Shown: piece after piece, positions 1-6,373 of the stretch
Numbering within the stretch: the stretch's first letter is position 1
Layout of the letters: each line of letters starts with the position of its first letter
Origin: an uncultured Clostridia bacterium
GTDB taxonomy: Bacteria > Bacillota > Clostridia > Oscillospirales > Ruminococcaceae
Direction of reading: 5' to 3'
DNA: 11,693 nucleotides
NCBI GenBank assembly: GCA_947624425.1
Contig: CANQKG010000029.1
Location: 1 to 11,693 of the forward strand
Made by a program: the position numbers and the translations under genes
The notes under the pieces: model-generated
Seen by the model: the letters and a program-made list of their open reading frames with translations, nothing else
Database searches by the model: none
Told to the model about the DNA's origin: nothing

Positions 1-455
1 CCGCAGAGGATAAAAACCGACACACAGAGGAATACGCCGATGATGCCACTCAGTTCATGGGGGTGTCTTGCGAAGTTATCGACCGCAAGATACATCAACA
101 CGCCGCAGAGAAAGGAGAGCAGCACCACGCTTGCCCAGTTGAGGTTCATTTTGTTTTCCGCAAGCGCTGCGGCGGCGGTATGTAACTGCGGTCTTGCGAT
201 CCGCACCATCAGCGATACGGCGATGCTGCCGACCAGATTACCGGCCCAGATGACAAGACAGTTCGGTTTGTTTTTGTTTTGCAGGACATACCCGATCTTG
301 CCGGTGAACAGGTACATACCAAAGGAGCAGATCAAAAACAGCCCGATGGAAAAGAGAATGGCGCCGATCACTTTGTTTTCGCAGGAGAGATAGATGGTCG
401 AGCCGATCCCGATCATGCCGCCCGCCGCGACGGATTTTTTGAATGTTTCTGCCAT
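1..455 (-). CDS. Formate/nitrite transporter (FNT) family protein, N-terminal part
   Basis: This is the first 151 codons of a membrane channel/transporter; the rest lies beyond the left edge. The reading frame is open from ATG at 455 to base 1. The N-terminus (MAETFKKSVAAGGMIGIGS) followed by YLSCENKVIGAILFSIGL is the FNT (FocA/NirC) pattern. LFTG at residues 49-52 matches the family's broken-helix loop after TM2, and GNLVG at 72-76 starts the next helix. Three hydrophobic segments are visible (about 28-50, 66-85, 106-125). FNT proteins are pentameric channels moving formate, nitrite, hydrosulfide or related small anions; which one cannot be told from this half. ATG 455 is preceded by AGGA with 6 bases spacing; the ATG at 460 is out of frame and too close to it. 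It has its own promoter and is transcribed away from the dockerin gene. Confidence 0.88.
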   Translation of the reverse strand, partial: MAETFKKSVAAGGMIGIGSTIYLSCENKVIGAILFSIGLFLICSFGMYLFTGKIGYVLQNKNKPNCLVIWAGNLVGSIAVSLMVRIARPQLHTAAAALAENKMNLNWASVVLLSFLCGVLMYLAVDNFARHPHELSGIIGVFLCVSVFILC

Positions 456-487
456 GACATATCCTCACTTTTTCAGATGATACCGTC

Positions 488-516
488 ATTATAGCACATC
501 CTCCGCCGTTTGTCGA
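488..516 (-). promoter_or_regulatory. Sigma-A type promoter of the FNT gene
   Basis: On the minus strand, TCGACA (511-516) is separated by exactly 17 bases from a perfect TATAAT (488-493). A start near 481 would give a leader of about 26 bases before the ATG at 455, with no room for a riboswitch. Confidence 0.75.
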
Positions 517-632
517 CACACTTCGGGGGACAAACACGATTTGCCATAAAACGATTGCCTTGTAGAGACTTCCCTTGTGAACGGTACCGCGACACTCACA
601 TAATATACGACAATTCTGTATAGGTGGACTAT

Positions 633-683
633 GAATCCCACCACCATGCTGCCGCATGGTCCCCCTCCCTTTGACAAGGGAGG
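633..683 (+). repeat. Hairpin repeat module m1
   Basis: Conserved GAATCCC is followed by a stem ACCATGC/GCATGGT with loop TGCC, then CCCCCTCCC and a second hairpin with 8-base arms CCTCCCTT/AAGGGAGG around TGAC. This is the left end of composite repeat L. The first stem differs completely from those of other copies but still pairs. Confidence 0.75.
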
Positions 684-915
684 CACTGGCGAGCAAAGAA
701 ACTTTGATAAAAATTTTAGCAAAGTGGGTTGACGGAAGATTTCACCGGACGAGCCGCCGGAAAACGCTTTTTATTTTCACTTATTCTATTTTTAACCGCT
801 ATGTTTCCGTCTTTGTCAAAACCTCCCTTGTCAAAGGGCGCTCTTGCCGAAGCGCGCCCGGTGGGCGAAACAGCGAGGCGGCAATGGCGCTGCAATTTTG
901 CCGTCTTTGTCAAAA

Positions 916-965
916 CCTCCCTTGTGAAAGGGAGGGGGACCGCGCCCCGCGCGGTGGAGGGATTC
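916..965 (-). repeat. Hairpin repeat module m3
   Basis: This is the same module as 633-683 in the opposite orientation: CCTCCCTT/AAGGGAGG arms around GTGA, GGGGG, then stem ACCGCGC/GCGCGGT with loop CCC and the end GGAGGGATTC. It forms the right end of composite repeat L. Confidence 0.75.
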
Positions 966-1006
966 AAAGCCGCAAAAGCAAAACCCAGAACTGCAAGAGA
1001 GCAGAG

Positions 1007-1032
1007 ACCGCGCTTGCGCGGTGGTGGGATTC
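1007..1032 (-). repeat. Partial hairpin repeat module m4
   Basis: Only the variable hairpin part is present: ACCGCGC, TT, GCGCGGT, then GGTGGGATTC. It lies 41 bases beyond m3, and the following CCAAAGCCGCA resembles the bases after m3 (CAAAGCCGCA), which suggests a local tandem duplication that lost the CCTCCC half. Confidence 0.6.
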
Positions 1033-1064
1033 CAAAGCCGCAGACAACACCGGACAACAGTAAA

Positions 1065-1102
1065 ACGGCACTATCAAAAAGTATACTTTTTGATAGTGCC
1101 GT
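1065..1102. repeat. 38-bp perfect palindrome upstream of the dockerin gene
   Basis: Nineteen bases pair perfectly with the next nineteen around the centre GTATAC at 1081-1086. The half-site is ACGGCACTATCAAAAAGTA. Its right arm supplies the TTGATA used as -35 in the candidate promoter at 1090-1118, so an operator role is possible. It is followed by ATTTCCCG rather than a T-run, and no gene on either strand ends here, so a terminator role is unlikely. Confidence 0.85.
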
Positions 1103-1118
1103 ATTTCCCGCTTATCAT
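1090..1118 (+). promoter_or_regulatory. Candidate promoter of the dockerin LRR gene
   Basis: TTGATA (1090-1095) and TATCAT (1113-1118) are separated by 17 bases, each one mismatch from the sigma-A consensus. A start near 1125 would give a leader of about 136 bases that contains the second palindrome. No better -35/-10 pair was found nearer to the gene. The -35 lies in the right arm of the 1065-1102 palindrome. Confidence 0.55.
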
Positions 1119-1201
1119 ACCACAATTTAGCGGTAAACGCAAGCATTTTCGGGATTTTTTGACTGCTTTTTTGAAAACTTTCTCACTTTTTGATTTTCAA
1201 C

Positions 1202-1239
1202 CGGCTAATGTCAAAAAGTATACCTTTTGACATTAGCCG
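1202..1239. repeat. Second 38-bp palindrome, just before the dockerin gene
   Basis: The half-site is CGGCTAATGTCAAAAAGTA and the arms pair at 18 of 19 positions (one A/C mismatch, 1217 with 1224). The inner ten bases of each half are identical to those of the 1065-1102 palindrome, while the outer bases differ and remain self-complementary. It ends 8 bases before the AGGAAGG ribosome binding site, so if transcribed it forms a long hairpin directly upstream of translation start. Confidence 0.85.
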
Positions 1240-1260
1240 AAACAGAAAGGAAGGATTACC

Positions 1261-4128
1261 ATGAAACAAATGCTCAAACGGACAGGCGCACTTTTCCTCT
1301 CACTCTGCCTGACCCTCTCGGTCTGGGGCGCAGCTGCTCCATTTTCTGCCAGCGCAGCCTCCGTTACTTCGGGCGATTATCAGTATGAGGTGAACGAGGA
1401 CAATACCGCTACTATTACTAAATACACCGGCTCCGGCAGTCGTGTCACCATTCCCGATACACTGGACGGTCACACCGTGGCCGAGATTGGCTATCGTGCC
1501 TTTGCCTCGTGTACCGGACTTACTTCTGTCACCATTCCCGACAGCGTGACCGAGATTGGATCTAATGCCTTTTACGGCTGCACCGGGCTTATTTCAGTCA
1601 CCATTGGAGACGGCGTGACTACGATTGGATCTAATGCCTTTGATGGCTGCACCGGGCTTACCTCGGTCACCATCGGGAACGGCGTGGCCGAGATTGATGA
1701 TGCCTTTTCTAATTGCACCGGACTTACCTCTATCACGATAGACGCCAATAATCCCAATTACAGTTCCAAAGACGGTGTTTTGTTTAATCAAGATCAAACA
1801 GAGTTGATTCTATGTCCGGAAGGTAAATCGGGCAGTTATGCCATTCCAAACAGCGTGACTGAGATTGGATCTGATGCTTTTTCCGGTTGCACCGGGCTTA
1901 CTTCAGTTGATATCGGTGACAGCGTGACCACGATTGGCGAGTTTGCCTTTGGTGGCTGCACCGGGCTTACCTCGGTTGATATTCCCGACAGCGTGACTAC
2001 GATTGGTAGGTCTGCCTTTTACGGCTGTACCGGGCTTACCTCGGTTGATATTCCCGACAGCGTGATTACGATTGGCTATCGCGCCTTTTATCACTGCACC
2101 GGGCTTACCTCTGTGACCATCGGAGACAGTGTTACCGAGATTGGATCTGATGCCTTTGGTGGCTGCACCGGGCTTACCTCTATCAATATTCCCGACAGCG
2201 TGACCGAGATTGGTTATGATGCTTTTTCCGGCTGCACCGGGCTTACCTCTGTCACCATCGGAAAAGGCGTGACAGAGATTGAGCATGATGCTTTTTCCGG
2301 CTGCACCGGGCTTACCTCTGTCACCATCGGTGACAGCGTGACCACGATTGACGATGGTGCCTTTGAGGGCTGCACTAAACTTATCTCGATCACGATACCG
2401 GACAATGTGACAAAAATCCTGGAGGGAGCTTTTGACAACACAGGATATTATAATGATCCGACAAACTGGGAAAACGGAGTACTATATATCGATCATCATT
2501 TGATTAAAGCAAAGGCTGACGAACTTCCCGCTGTATATTCCTTTCGAACAGGAACAAAGACGATTGGCTACGGAGCCTTTATGGATTGCACCGGGCTTAC
2601 TTCAGTCGATATTCCCGACAGCGTGACCTATATTGGCATGTATGCCTTTAGAGACTGCACCGGGCTTACCTCGGTTGATATCCCTGACAACGTGATCGAG
2701 ATTGGATCTAATGCCTTTTCCAGCTGCACCGGGCTTACCTCTGTCACTATCGGAAACAGCGTGACCGAGATTGGCGGGAGTGCCTTTAGAGGTTGCACCG
2801 GGCTTACTTCTGTCACCATTCCTGACAGCGTGACTACGATTGGCGATGGTGCCTTTTCCGGCTGCACCGGGCTTACCTCAGTCATCATTCCCGACAGCGT
2901 GACTGCGATTGAATATTATGCCTTTGATAGCTGCACCGGACTTACTTCAATCACGGTAGGCGCCAATAATCCCAATTACAGTTCCAAAGACGGTGTTTGG
3001 TTTAATAAAGATCAAACAGAATTGATTCAATATCCACGCGGCAAATCCGGCAGTTATACCATTCCCGACAGCGTGACCACGATTGGCAATAGTGCTTTTG
3101 ATTACTGCACCGAGCTTACCTCGGTCAGTATTCCCAATGGTGTGACTGAGCTGGGTTTTGGCGCCTTTATGGGATGCACCAAGCTTACTTCTGTTGCCAT
3201 TCCTGACAGCATGACCACGATTGGCACTTCTGCTTTTGTAGACTGCACCAGTCTTACCTCGATTATTATTCCCGACAGCGTGACCTCGATCGGTCAGTAT
3301 GCCTTTAGCTGTGGTGATGGTCATGTTGTCCGCTATAATATCACCTTCTATGGCAAGGCTGGAAGTTATGCTGAAGGCTTTGCAAAATCGCATAATATCC
3401 CGTTTATTGCCATATCACAGCTTGCCGACAATACCACCGGCATTGTAGTGCAGGGAGCGGAGGAAGCGATGCCGGAAGGTGCGGTACTCAATGCCAAGCA
3501 GACGGCAAGCGATGAGAATACCTTGACCTATGAGATCACATTGACCCAAAATGGGCAGACCATCCAGCCGACCGGCGAGGTAACGGTGAAAATTCCGCTG
3601 CCGGAAAGCATGAGGGATAAGGAAATTGCGGTATATCGAATTGAAGCGGACGGCAGCCGCACTAATATGAACGCGACCGTGCAAAACGGCTGTGCGGTAT
3701 TTGTGACTGACCACTTCAGCCAATATCTACTGGAAGCGAAAATCATGCCCGCCGACTATACGGCGGTGGACGCGGCGCTCGCGAAGGTGCCGGAGGACTT
3801 ATCCGGTTATACCGATGAGGCGGCACAGGCGGTAAAGGACGCGGTCGCAGCAGTAGAGCGCGATCTGCCGATCACCGAACAGGCAAAGGTCGACGCCATG
3901 GCGAAAGCCATTGAGGACGCGGTCGCGGCATTGCAGAAAGCAGAGAAACCCACTGTTCTCGGCGACATGGACGGGGACGGGAAGGTAAGCGTCACCGACG
4001 CGCTGGCGATCCTCCGCATGGCGGTGGGACTGAACACCCCGGTCGACAACGCCGACATGGACGACAGCGGCGGTGTGACCGTGACCGATGCGCTTGCAGC
4101 GCTGCGTATTGCGGTAGGTCTGGCGTAA
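1261..4128 (+). CDS. Secreted BspA-like leucine-rich-repeat protein with C-terminal dockerin
   Basis: This is a 955-residue exported protein. Residues 1-32 form a signal peptide (K/R start, hydrophobic core, ASA cleavage motif at 30-32). About 60-690 are LRR_5/BspA-type repeats of 23 residues with the pattern CTGLTSVTIPDSVTEIG..AF; 21 CTxL units can be counted. Non-repeat islands lie at about 161-204, 393-436 and 567-610. The LRR block closes with YGKAGSYAEGFAKSH (about 697-711), usual for BspA proteins. About 719-828 is a beta-rich domain, 831-895 a helical FIVAR-like segment, and 901-955 a type I dockerin with two calcium loops (D902/D904/D906/D913 and D932/D934/S936/D943). Known dockerins bind cohesins on scaffoldins or surface proteins, so the LRR part is probably displayed for adhesion or substrate contact; its ligand is unknown. 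ATG 1261 follows AGGAAGG with 6 bases spacing. It appears monocistronic and lies between inverted repeats. Confidence 0.93.
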   Translation: MKQMLKRTGALFLSLCLTLSVWGAAAPFSASAASVTSGDYQYEVNEDNTATITKYTGSGSRVTIPDTLDGHTVAEIGYRAFASCTGLTSVTIPDSVTEIGSNAFYGCTGLISVTIGDGVTTIGSNAFDGCTGLTSVTIGNGVAEIDDAFSNCTGLTSITIDANNPNYSSKDGVLFNQDQTELILCPEGKSGSYAIPNSVTEIGSDAFSGCTGLTSVDIGDSVTTIGEFAFGGCTGLTSVDIPDSVTTIGRSAFYGCTGLTSVDIPDSVITIGYRAFYHCTGLTSVTIGDSVTEIGSDAFGGCTGLTSINIPDSVTEIGYDAFSGCTGLTSVTIGKGVTEIEHDAFSGCTGLTSVTIGDSVTTIDDGAFEGCTKLISITIPDNVTKILEGAFDNTGYYNDPTNWENGVLYIDHHLIKAKADELPAVYSFRTGTKTIGYGAFMDCTGLTSVDIPDSVTYIGMYAFRDCTGLTSVDIPDNVIEIGSNAFSSCTGLTSVTIGNSVTEIGGSAFRGCTGLTSVTIPDSVTTIGDGAFSGCTGLTSVIIPDSVTAIEYYAFDSCTGLTSITVGANNPNYSSKDGVWFNKDQTELIQYPRGKSGSYTIPDSVTTIGNSAFDYCTELTSVSIPNGVTELGFGAFMGCTKLTSVAIPDSMTTIGTSAFVDCTSLTSIIIPDSVTSIGQYAFSCGDGHVVRYNITFYGKAGSYAEGFAKSHNIPFIAISQLADNTTGIVVQGAEEAMPEGAVLNAKQTASDENTLTYEITLTQNGQTIQPTGEVTVKIPLPESMRDKEIAVYRIEADGSRTNMNATVQNGCAVFVTDHFSQYLLEAKIMPADYTAVDAALAKVPEDLSGYTDEAAQAVKDAVAAVERDLPITEQAKVDAMAKAIEDAVAALQKAEKPTVLGDMDGDGKVSVTDALAILRMAVGLNTPVDNADMDDSGGVTVTDALAALRIAVGLA
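1507..3320 (+). repeat. Tandem 69-bp coding repeats (LRR units)
   Basis: The 23-residue LRR units are also repeats at DNA level: TGCACCGGGCTTACCTC recurs almost unchanged about every 69 bases. Such low synonymous divergence points to recent expansion or homogenisation by recombination or slippage. The opposite strand stays open over long stretches because of the repeat, giving spurious antisense frames. Confidence 0.85.
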
Positions 4129-4153
4129 CTTCTGCAAGAGAGCAGACAGCGAG

Positions 4154-4182
4154 AAAAGGACGGGCAGTTGCCCGTCCTTTTT
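4154..4182 (+). terminator. Rho-independent terminator of the dockerin gene
   Basis: An AAAAGGACGGGCA / TGCCCGTCCTTTT stem of up to 13 pairs with a two-base GT gap, followed by a T-run, begins 26 bases after the TAA at 4126-4128. Confidence 0.85.
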
Positions 4183-4192
4183 GAATCCTTTT

Positions 4193-4238
4193 GAATCCCT
4201 CCACCGCTTCGCGGTCCCCCTCCCTTTGACAAGGGAGG
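4193..4238 (+). repeat. Hairpin repeat module m5
   Basis: GAATCCCTCC, stem ACCGC/GCGGT with loop TTC, then CCCCCTCCC and the CCTCCCTT/AAGGGAGG hairpin. It is preceded by a duplicated TTTTGAATCC at about 4180-4196 that fuses with the T-run of the upstream terminator. Confidence 0.75.
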
Positions 4239-4552
4239 TTTTGACAAAGACGGAAGTTTTGTGAATACGCATAGGCGCGGTCCCTTCCTCTTGCGGTTCC
4301 CGACATCGGCTACGGCGGGTAACCGCCTTGCCGCTTGTCGACCGCAGCGCCACTCTCGCCTCGCTTCATCGTCCACAGGACGCGCTTCGGCGGCAAAGCC
4401 CTTTGACAAGGGAGGTTTTGACAAGGACGGAAGCATAGCTGTTTGGAATGGGACAAGTGAAAAAAAGAAAATCTTCCGGCGGCTCGTTTCGTGTAATCTT
4501 TTGTCAGCATACTTTGTTAAAATTTCTATCAAAACTTGCTTGTTCGCCAGTG

Positions 4553-4603
4553 CCTCCCTTGTGAAAGGGAGGGGGATCGCGCTAAAGCGCGGTGGAGGGA
4601 TTC
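4553..4603 (-). repeat. Hairpin repeat module m7
   Basis: The CCTCCCTT/AAGGGAGG hairpin around GTGA is followed by GGGGG, a stem ATCGCGC/GCGCGGT with loop TAAA (one T-G wobble as read on the plus strand), and GGAGGGATTC. It is the outer end of composite repeat R. Confidence 0.75.
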
Positions 4604-4659
4604 AAAACCACCGGACAAAATCGTCCCCAAAGCCAAATGCTGTTTAAGATAACGCATAC

Positions 4660-4697
4660 AAAAAATCCTATCTGCAAAAAGCAGATAGGATTTTTTT
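4660..4697 (-). terminator. Bidirectional terminator after iscU
   Basis: An 11-bp perfect stem ATCCTATCTGC/GCAGATAGGAT around a five-base loop is flanked by A5 on the left and T7 on the right. It therefore works as a terminator for iscU on the minus strand, starting right at its stop codon, and also in the plus direction. Confidence 0.9.
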
Positions 4698-5128
4698 CAG
4701 TGGCAGTTTTCGCAGTCGCAGTTTTCGCACTGTTCGCCGACGATCGGCGTGGGGTCGATCCCCTGTCGGCGGTAGTAATCGGAGATTGCCGCCTTGACTG
4801 CCTGCTCCGCCAGAACCGAGCAGTGAATCTTGACCGGCGGCAGACCGTCCAGCGCCTCTACCACGGCGCGGTTTGTCAGCTTGAGCGCGTCCTCGATCGG
4901 CTTGCCCTTAATCAGCTCGGTCGCCATCGAGCTGGTCGCGATTGCCGCGCCGCAGCCGAAGGTCTTGAAGCTGACGTCTTCAATGATGCCGTTTTCAATC
5001 TTCAGATACATACGCATGATGTCGCCGCACTTGGCGTTTCCCACTTCGCCGATCCCGTTTGCGTCGGCAAGCTCACCCACATTGCGCGGATTGGCAAAAT
5101 GCTCCATTACTTTCGGGCTGTAATCCAT
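4697..5128 (-). CDS. iscU: IscU/NifU-type Fe-S cluster assembly scaffold
   Basis: This 143-residue cytosolic scaffold receives sulfur from the cysteine desulfurase and iron, builds a [2Fe-2S] or [4Fe-4S] cluster and passes it to target proteins. The three cluster cysteines of the family are present: C34 (NAKCGD, with D36), C59 (FGCGAA) and C103 (KIHCSVLAEQA). The start MDYSPKVMEHFANPRNVG is characteristic. The core is of normal length, but the protein carries a cysteine-rich tail with C134, C137, C139 and C142 ending CENCDCENCH, which is not part of the canonical fold. ATG 5128 lies 2 bases past the iscS stop, with GGAGG 7 bases upstream inside iscS, so the two are translated from one operon message. 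Confidence 0.95.
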   Translation of the reverse strand: MDYSPKVMEHFANPRNVGELADANGIGEVGNAKCGDIMRMYLKIENGIIEDVSFKTFGCGAAIATSSMATELIKGKPIEDALKLTNRAVVEALDGLPPVKIHCSVLAEQAVKAAISDYYRRQGIDPTPIVGEQCENCDCENCH

Positions 5129-5130
5129 TG

Positions 5131-6306
5131 CTATTCCTCCCTATACTTTTCCCAAGTCGGGGACATGGCGCGCAGCCGTTCGATGATCGGCGGGATCACC
5201 CGCAGCAGCGTGTCCACATCTTCGTCGGTGTTGTCTTCGCCCAGCGTCAGCCGCAGAGAGCCGTGGGCGATCTCATGCGGCAGTCCGATTGCCAGAAGCA
5301 CGTGGGACGGGTCCAGCGAACCGGAGGTACAGGCAGAGCCGCTCGACGCGGCAACGCCCTGCATATCCAGCATGAGCAGCAGGCTTTCGCCCTCCACCCC
5401 CGCAAACGAGAAGTTCACATTCCCGCTCAATCTGGGGGAGCGTCCGCCGTTTAGGTGGGCATGCGGTATTTTGGAAAGCTCCTCGATCAGCCGGTCGCGC
5501 AGGTCGGCTACTCTTTTTTGCCGCGCTTCCATATCCTTGCCGGCGTCCTCCGCCGCCTGCCCAAGCGCCACGATAAAGGCGGTGTTCTCGGTACCGGCGC
5601 GGCGACCCCGCTCCTGTGCGCCGCCATCCAAATAGGGCGGCAGCACGATCCCCCTGCGGAGATAGAGCGCGCCGATCCCTTTTGGCGCCGAGAGCTTATG
5701 TCCCGACAGGGAGAGCATATCAATATGTTCTGCTTTCACATCGATCGGTTCATGACCGACCGCCTGCACCGCATCGGTGTGAAAGACCACCCCTGCCGCC
5801 TTGCAGACCGCGCCGATCTCCCCGATCGGCTGAATGGTGCCGATCTCGTTGTTGGCGTACATCACCGTGACCAGTCCGGTGCGGTCGGTGATCGCGTCCT
5901 TCACCTGCTCTGCTGTGATATAGCCCTCGCTGTTGACCGGCAGATAGGTGACCGAGAAGCCCTCTTTTTCCAGCGATTGGCAGGTGTGCAGCACCGCATG
6001 ATGCTCGATCGCGGTGGTGATGATGTGATCCTTCCCCTTGCTTTTCATGGCGTGCGCGTAGCCCTTGATCGCCCAGTTATCCGATTCGGTACCGCAGGAG
6101 GTAAAGTAGATCTCCTGCGGCGCGGCATTCAAAAGCCGGGCAAGCTGCGCGCGGGCGTTTTCGATGGCGTGCTTTGTCTCCCGTCCGATCGCGTAGGTGG
6201 CGGACGGATTTCCATACTGCTCCTGCAAATAGGGGAGCATGGCGGCAAAGACGGAATCGGACACGCGGGTGGTTGCCGCATGATCGGCGTAAATCAGCTT
6301 TTGCAT
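5131..6306 (-). CDS. iscS: Cysteine desulfurase, IscS/NifS type
   Basis: This 391-residue PLP enzyme converts L-cysteine to alanine and supplies persulfide sulfur to the IscU encoded immediately downstream. Visible landmarks are YADHAATT at 6-13, EHHAVLH with the PLP-stacking histidine at 102/103, HTDAVQ with D178 and Q181 contacting PLP, the PLP lysine K204 in LSGHKLSAPKG, RAGTENT at 236-242, and the persulfide cysteine C326 in ASSGSACTSG. Length is typical of the NifS/IscS class. ATG 6306 is preceded by AAGGAGGA with 7 bases spacing. It is the first gene of a two-gene operon with its own promoter; no IscR, HscA/HscB or ferredoxin gene is adjacent, as is common in Clostridia. Confidence 0.96.
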   Translation of the reverse strand: MQKLIYADHAATTRVSDSVFAAMLPYLQEQYGNPSATYAIGRETKHAIENARAQLARLLNAAPQEIYFTSCGTESDNWAIKGYAHAMKSKGKDHIITTAIEHHAVLHTCQSLEKEGFSVTYLPVNSEGYITAEQVKDAITDRTGLVTVMYANNEIGTIQPIGEIGAVCKAAGVVFHTDAVQAVGHEPIDVKAEHIDMLSLSGHKLSAPKGIGALYLRRGIVLPPYLDGGAQERGRRAGTENTAFIVALGQAAEDAGKDMEARQKRVADLRDRLIEELSKIPHAHLNGGRSPRLSGNVNFSFAGVEGESLLLMLDMQGVAASSGSACTSGSLDPSHVLLAIGLPHEIAHGSLRLTLGEDNTDEDVDTLLRVIPPIIERLRAMSPTWEKYREE

Positions 6307-6341
6307 GACAGATTCCTCCTTCCGATGATGATTACAGGATT

Positions 6342-6370
6342 ATTATATACCAATTCGGTAGAATTTGCAA
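6342..6370 (-). promoter_or_regulatory. Promoter of iscS-iscU with inverted repeat in the spacer
   Basis: On the minus strand TTGCAA (6365-6370) and a perfect TATAAT (6342-6347) are 17 bases apart. The spacer holds a TACC-N5-GGTA inverted repeat (6348-6360), placed where a repressor would block RNA polymerase. The -35 begins 4 bases after the rnhA stop. Predicted leader is about 29 bases. An Rrf2/IscR-type regulator is a guess only. Confidence 0.75.
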
Positions 6371-6373
6371 GAG

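Larger units (their letters stand above)
633..965 (+). repeat. Composite repeat L, inverted partner of 4193-4603
   Basis: This copy begins with GAATCCCACC plus a hairpin and CCCCCTCCC module (633-683). It continues through a unique core (AGGCACTGGCGAGCAAAG, then GACGAGCCGCCGGAAAACG) to an internal CCTCCCTTGTCAAAGGG (822-838), and ends in an oppositely oriented module finishing GGTGGAGGGATTC (916-965). Reading 4603 down to 4193 on the other strand gives the same order of blocks with frequent point differences. Because the ends are inverted copies of one module, the unit looks like a MITE or REP-type composite without its own protein. L lacks a segment of roughly 90 bases that R carries. Confidence 0.8.
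456..1260. other. 805-bp non-coding intergenic region
   Basis: No credible gene is seen. Short open frames here read through the CCTCCC/GGGAGG repeats and give low-complexity peptides such as PPLSKGG or SLVKGRG, on both strands. The region holds the divergent FNT promoter (488-516), composite repeat L (633-965), an extra hairpin module (1007-1032), two long palindromes (1065-1102 and 1202-1239) and the likely promoter of the dockerin gene (1090-1118). Between 517 and 632 nothing recognisable was found. Confidence 0.7.
4193..4603 (-). repeat. Composite repeat R, inverted partner of 633-965
   Basis: Read on the minus strand from 4603, it matches composite repeat L: an end module (4553-4603), core GGCACTGGCGAACAAG and ACGAGCCGCCGGAAGA, an internal CCTCCC/GGG module (4399-4415), GCGAGGCGAGAGTGGCGCTGCG, and an end module (4193-4238). 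An extra segment at about 4257-4347 is absent from L. This stretch together with 4604-4660 accounts for the whole gap between the dockerin gene and iscU; no gene is seen in it. Confidence 0.8.

Noticed and set aside
1065..1102. Palindrome read as a transcription terminator
   Set aside because: No gene ends just upstream on either strand and there is no T-run of terminator length after the stem.
238..1146. Several open frames of 60-152 residues on both strands across 238-1146
   Set aside because: They are in the wrong frame of the FNT gene or read through the GC-rich hairpin repeats; products are low-complexity (SLVKGRG, PPLSKGG) with no ribosome binding site.
1572..3393. Series of antisense open frames inside the LRR gene
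   Set aside because: They arise because the 69-bp repeat lacks stops on the other strand; the peptides are just the repeat translated backwards.
3807..4532. 241-codon minus-strand open frame overlapping the end of the dockerin gene
   Set aside because: It runs antisense to the dockerin and FIVAR-like coding region and then through composite repeat R; the peptide is repeat-derived and matches the spurious one from repeat L.
633..4603. CRISPR array
   Set aside because: The repeats are few, irregularly spaced, in both orientations and separated by kilobases; there are no regular spacers and no cas genes.
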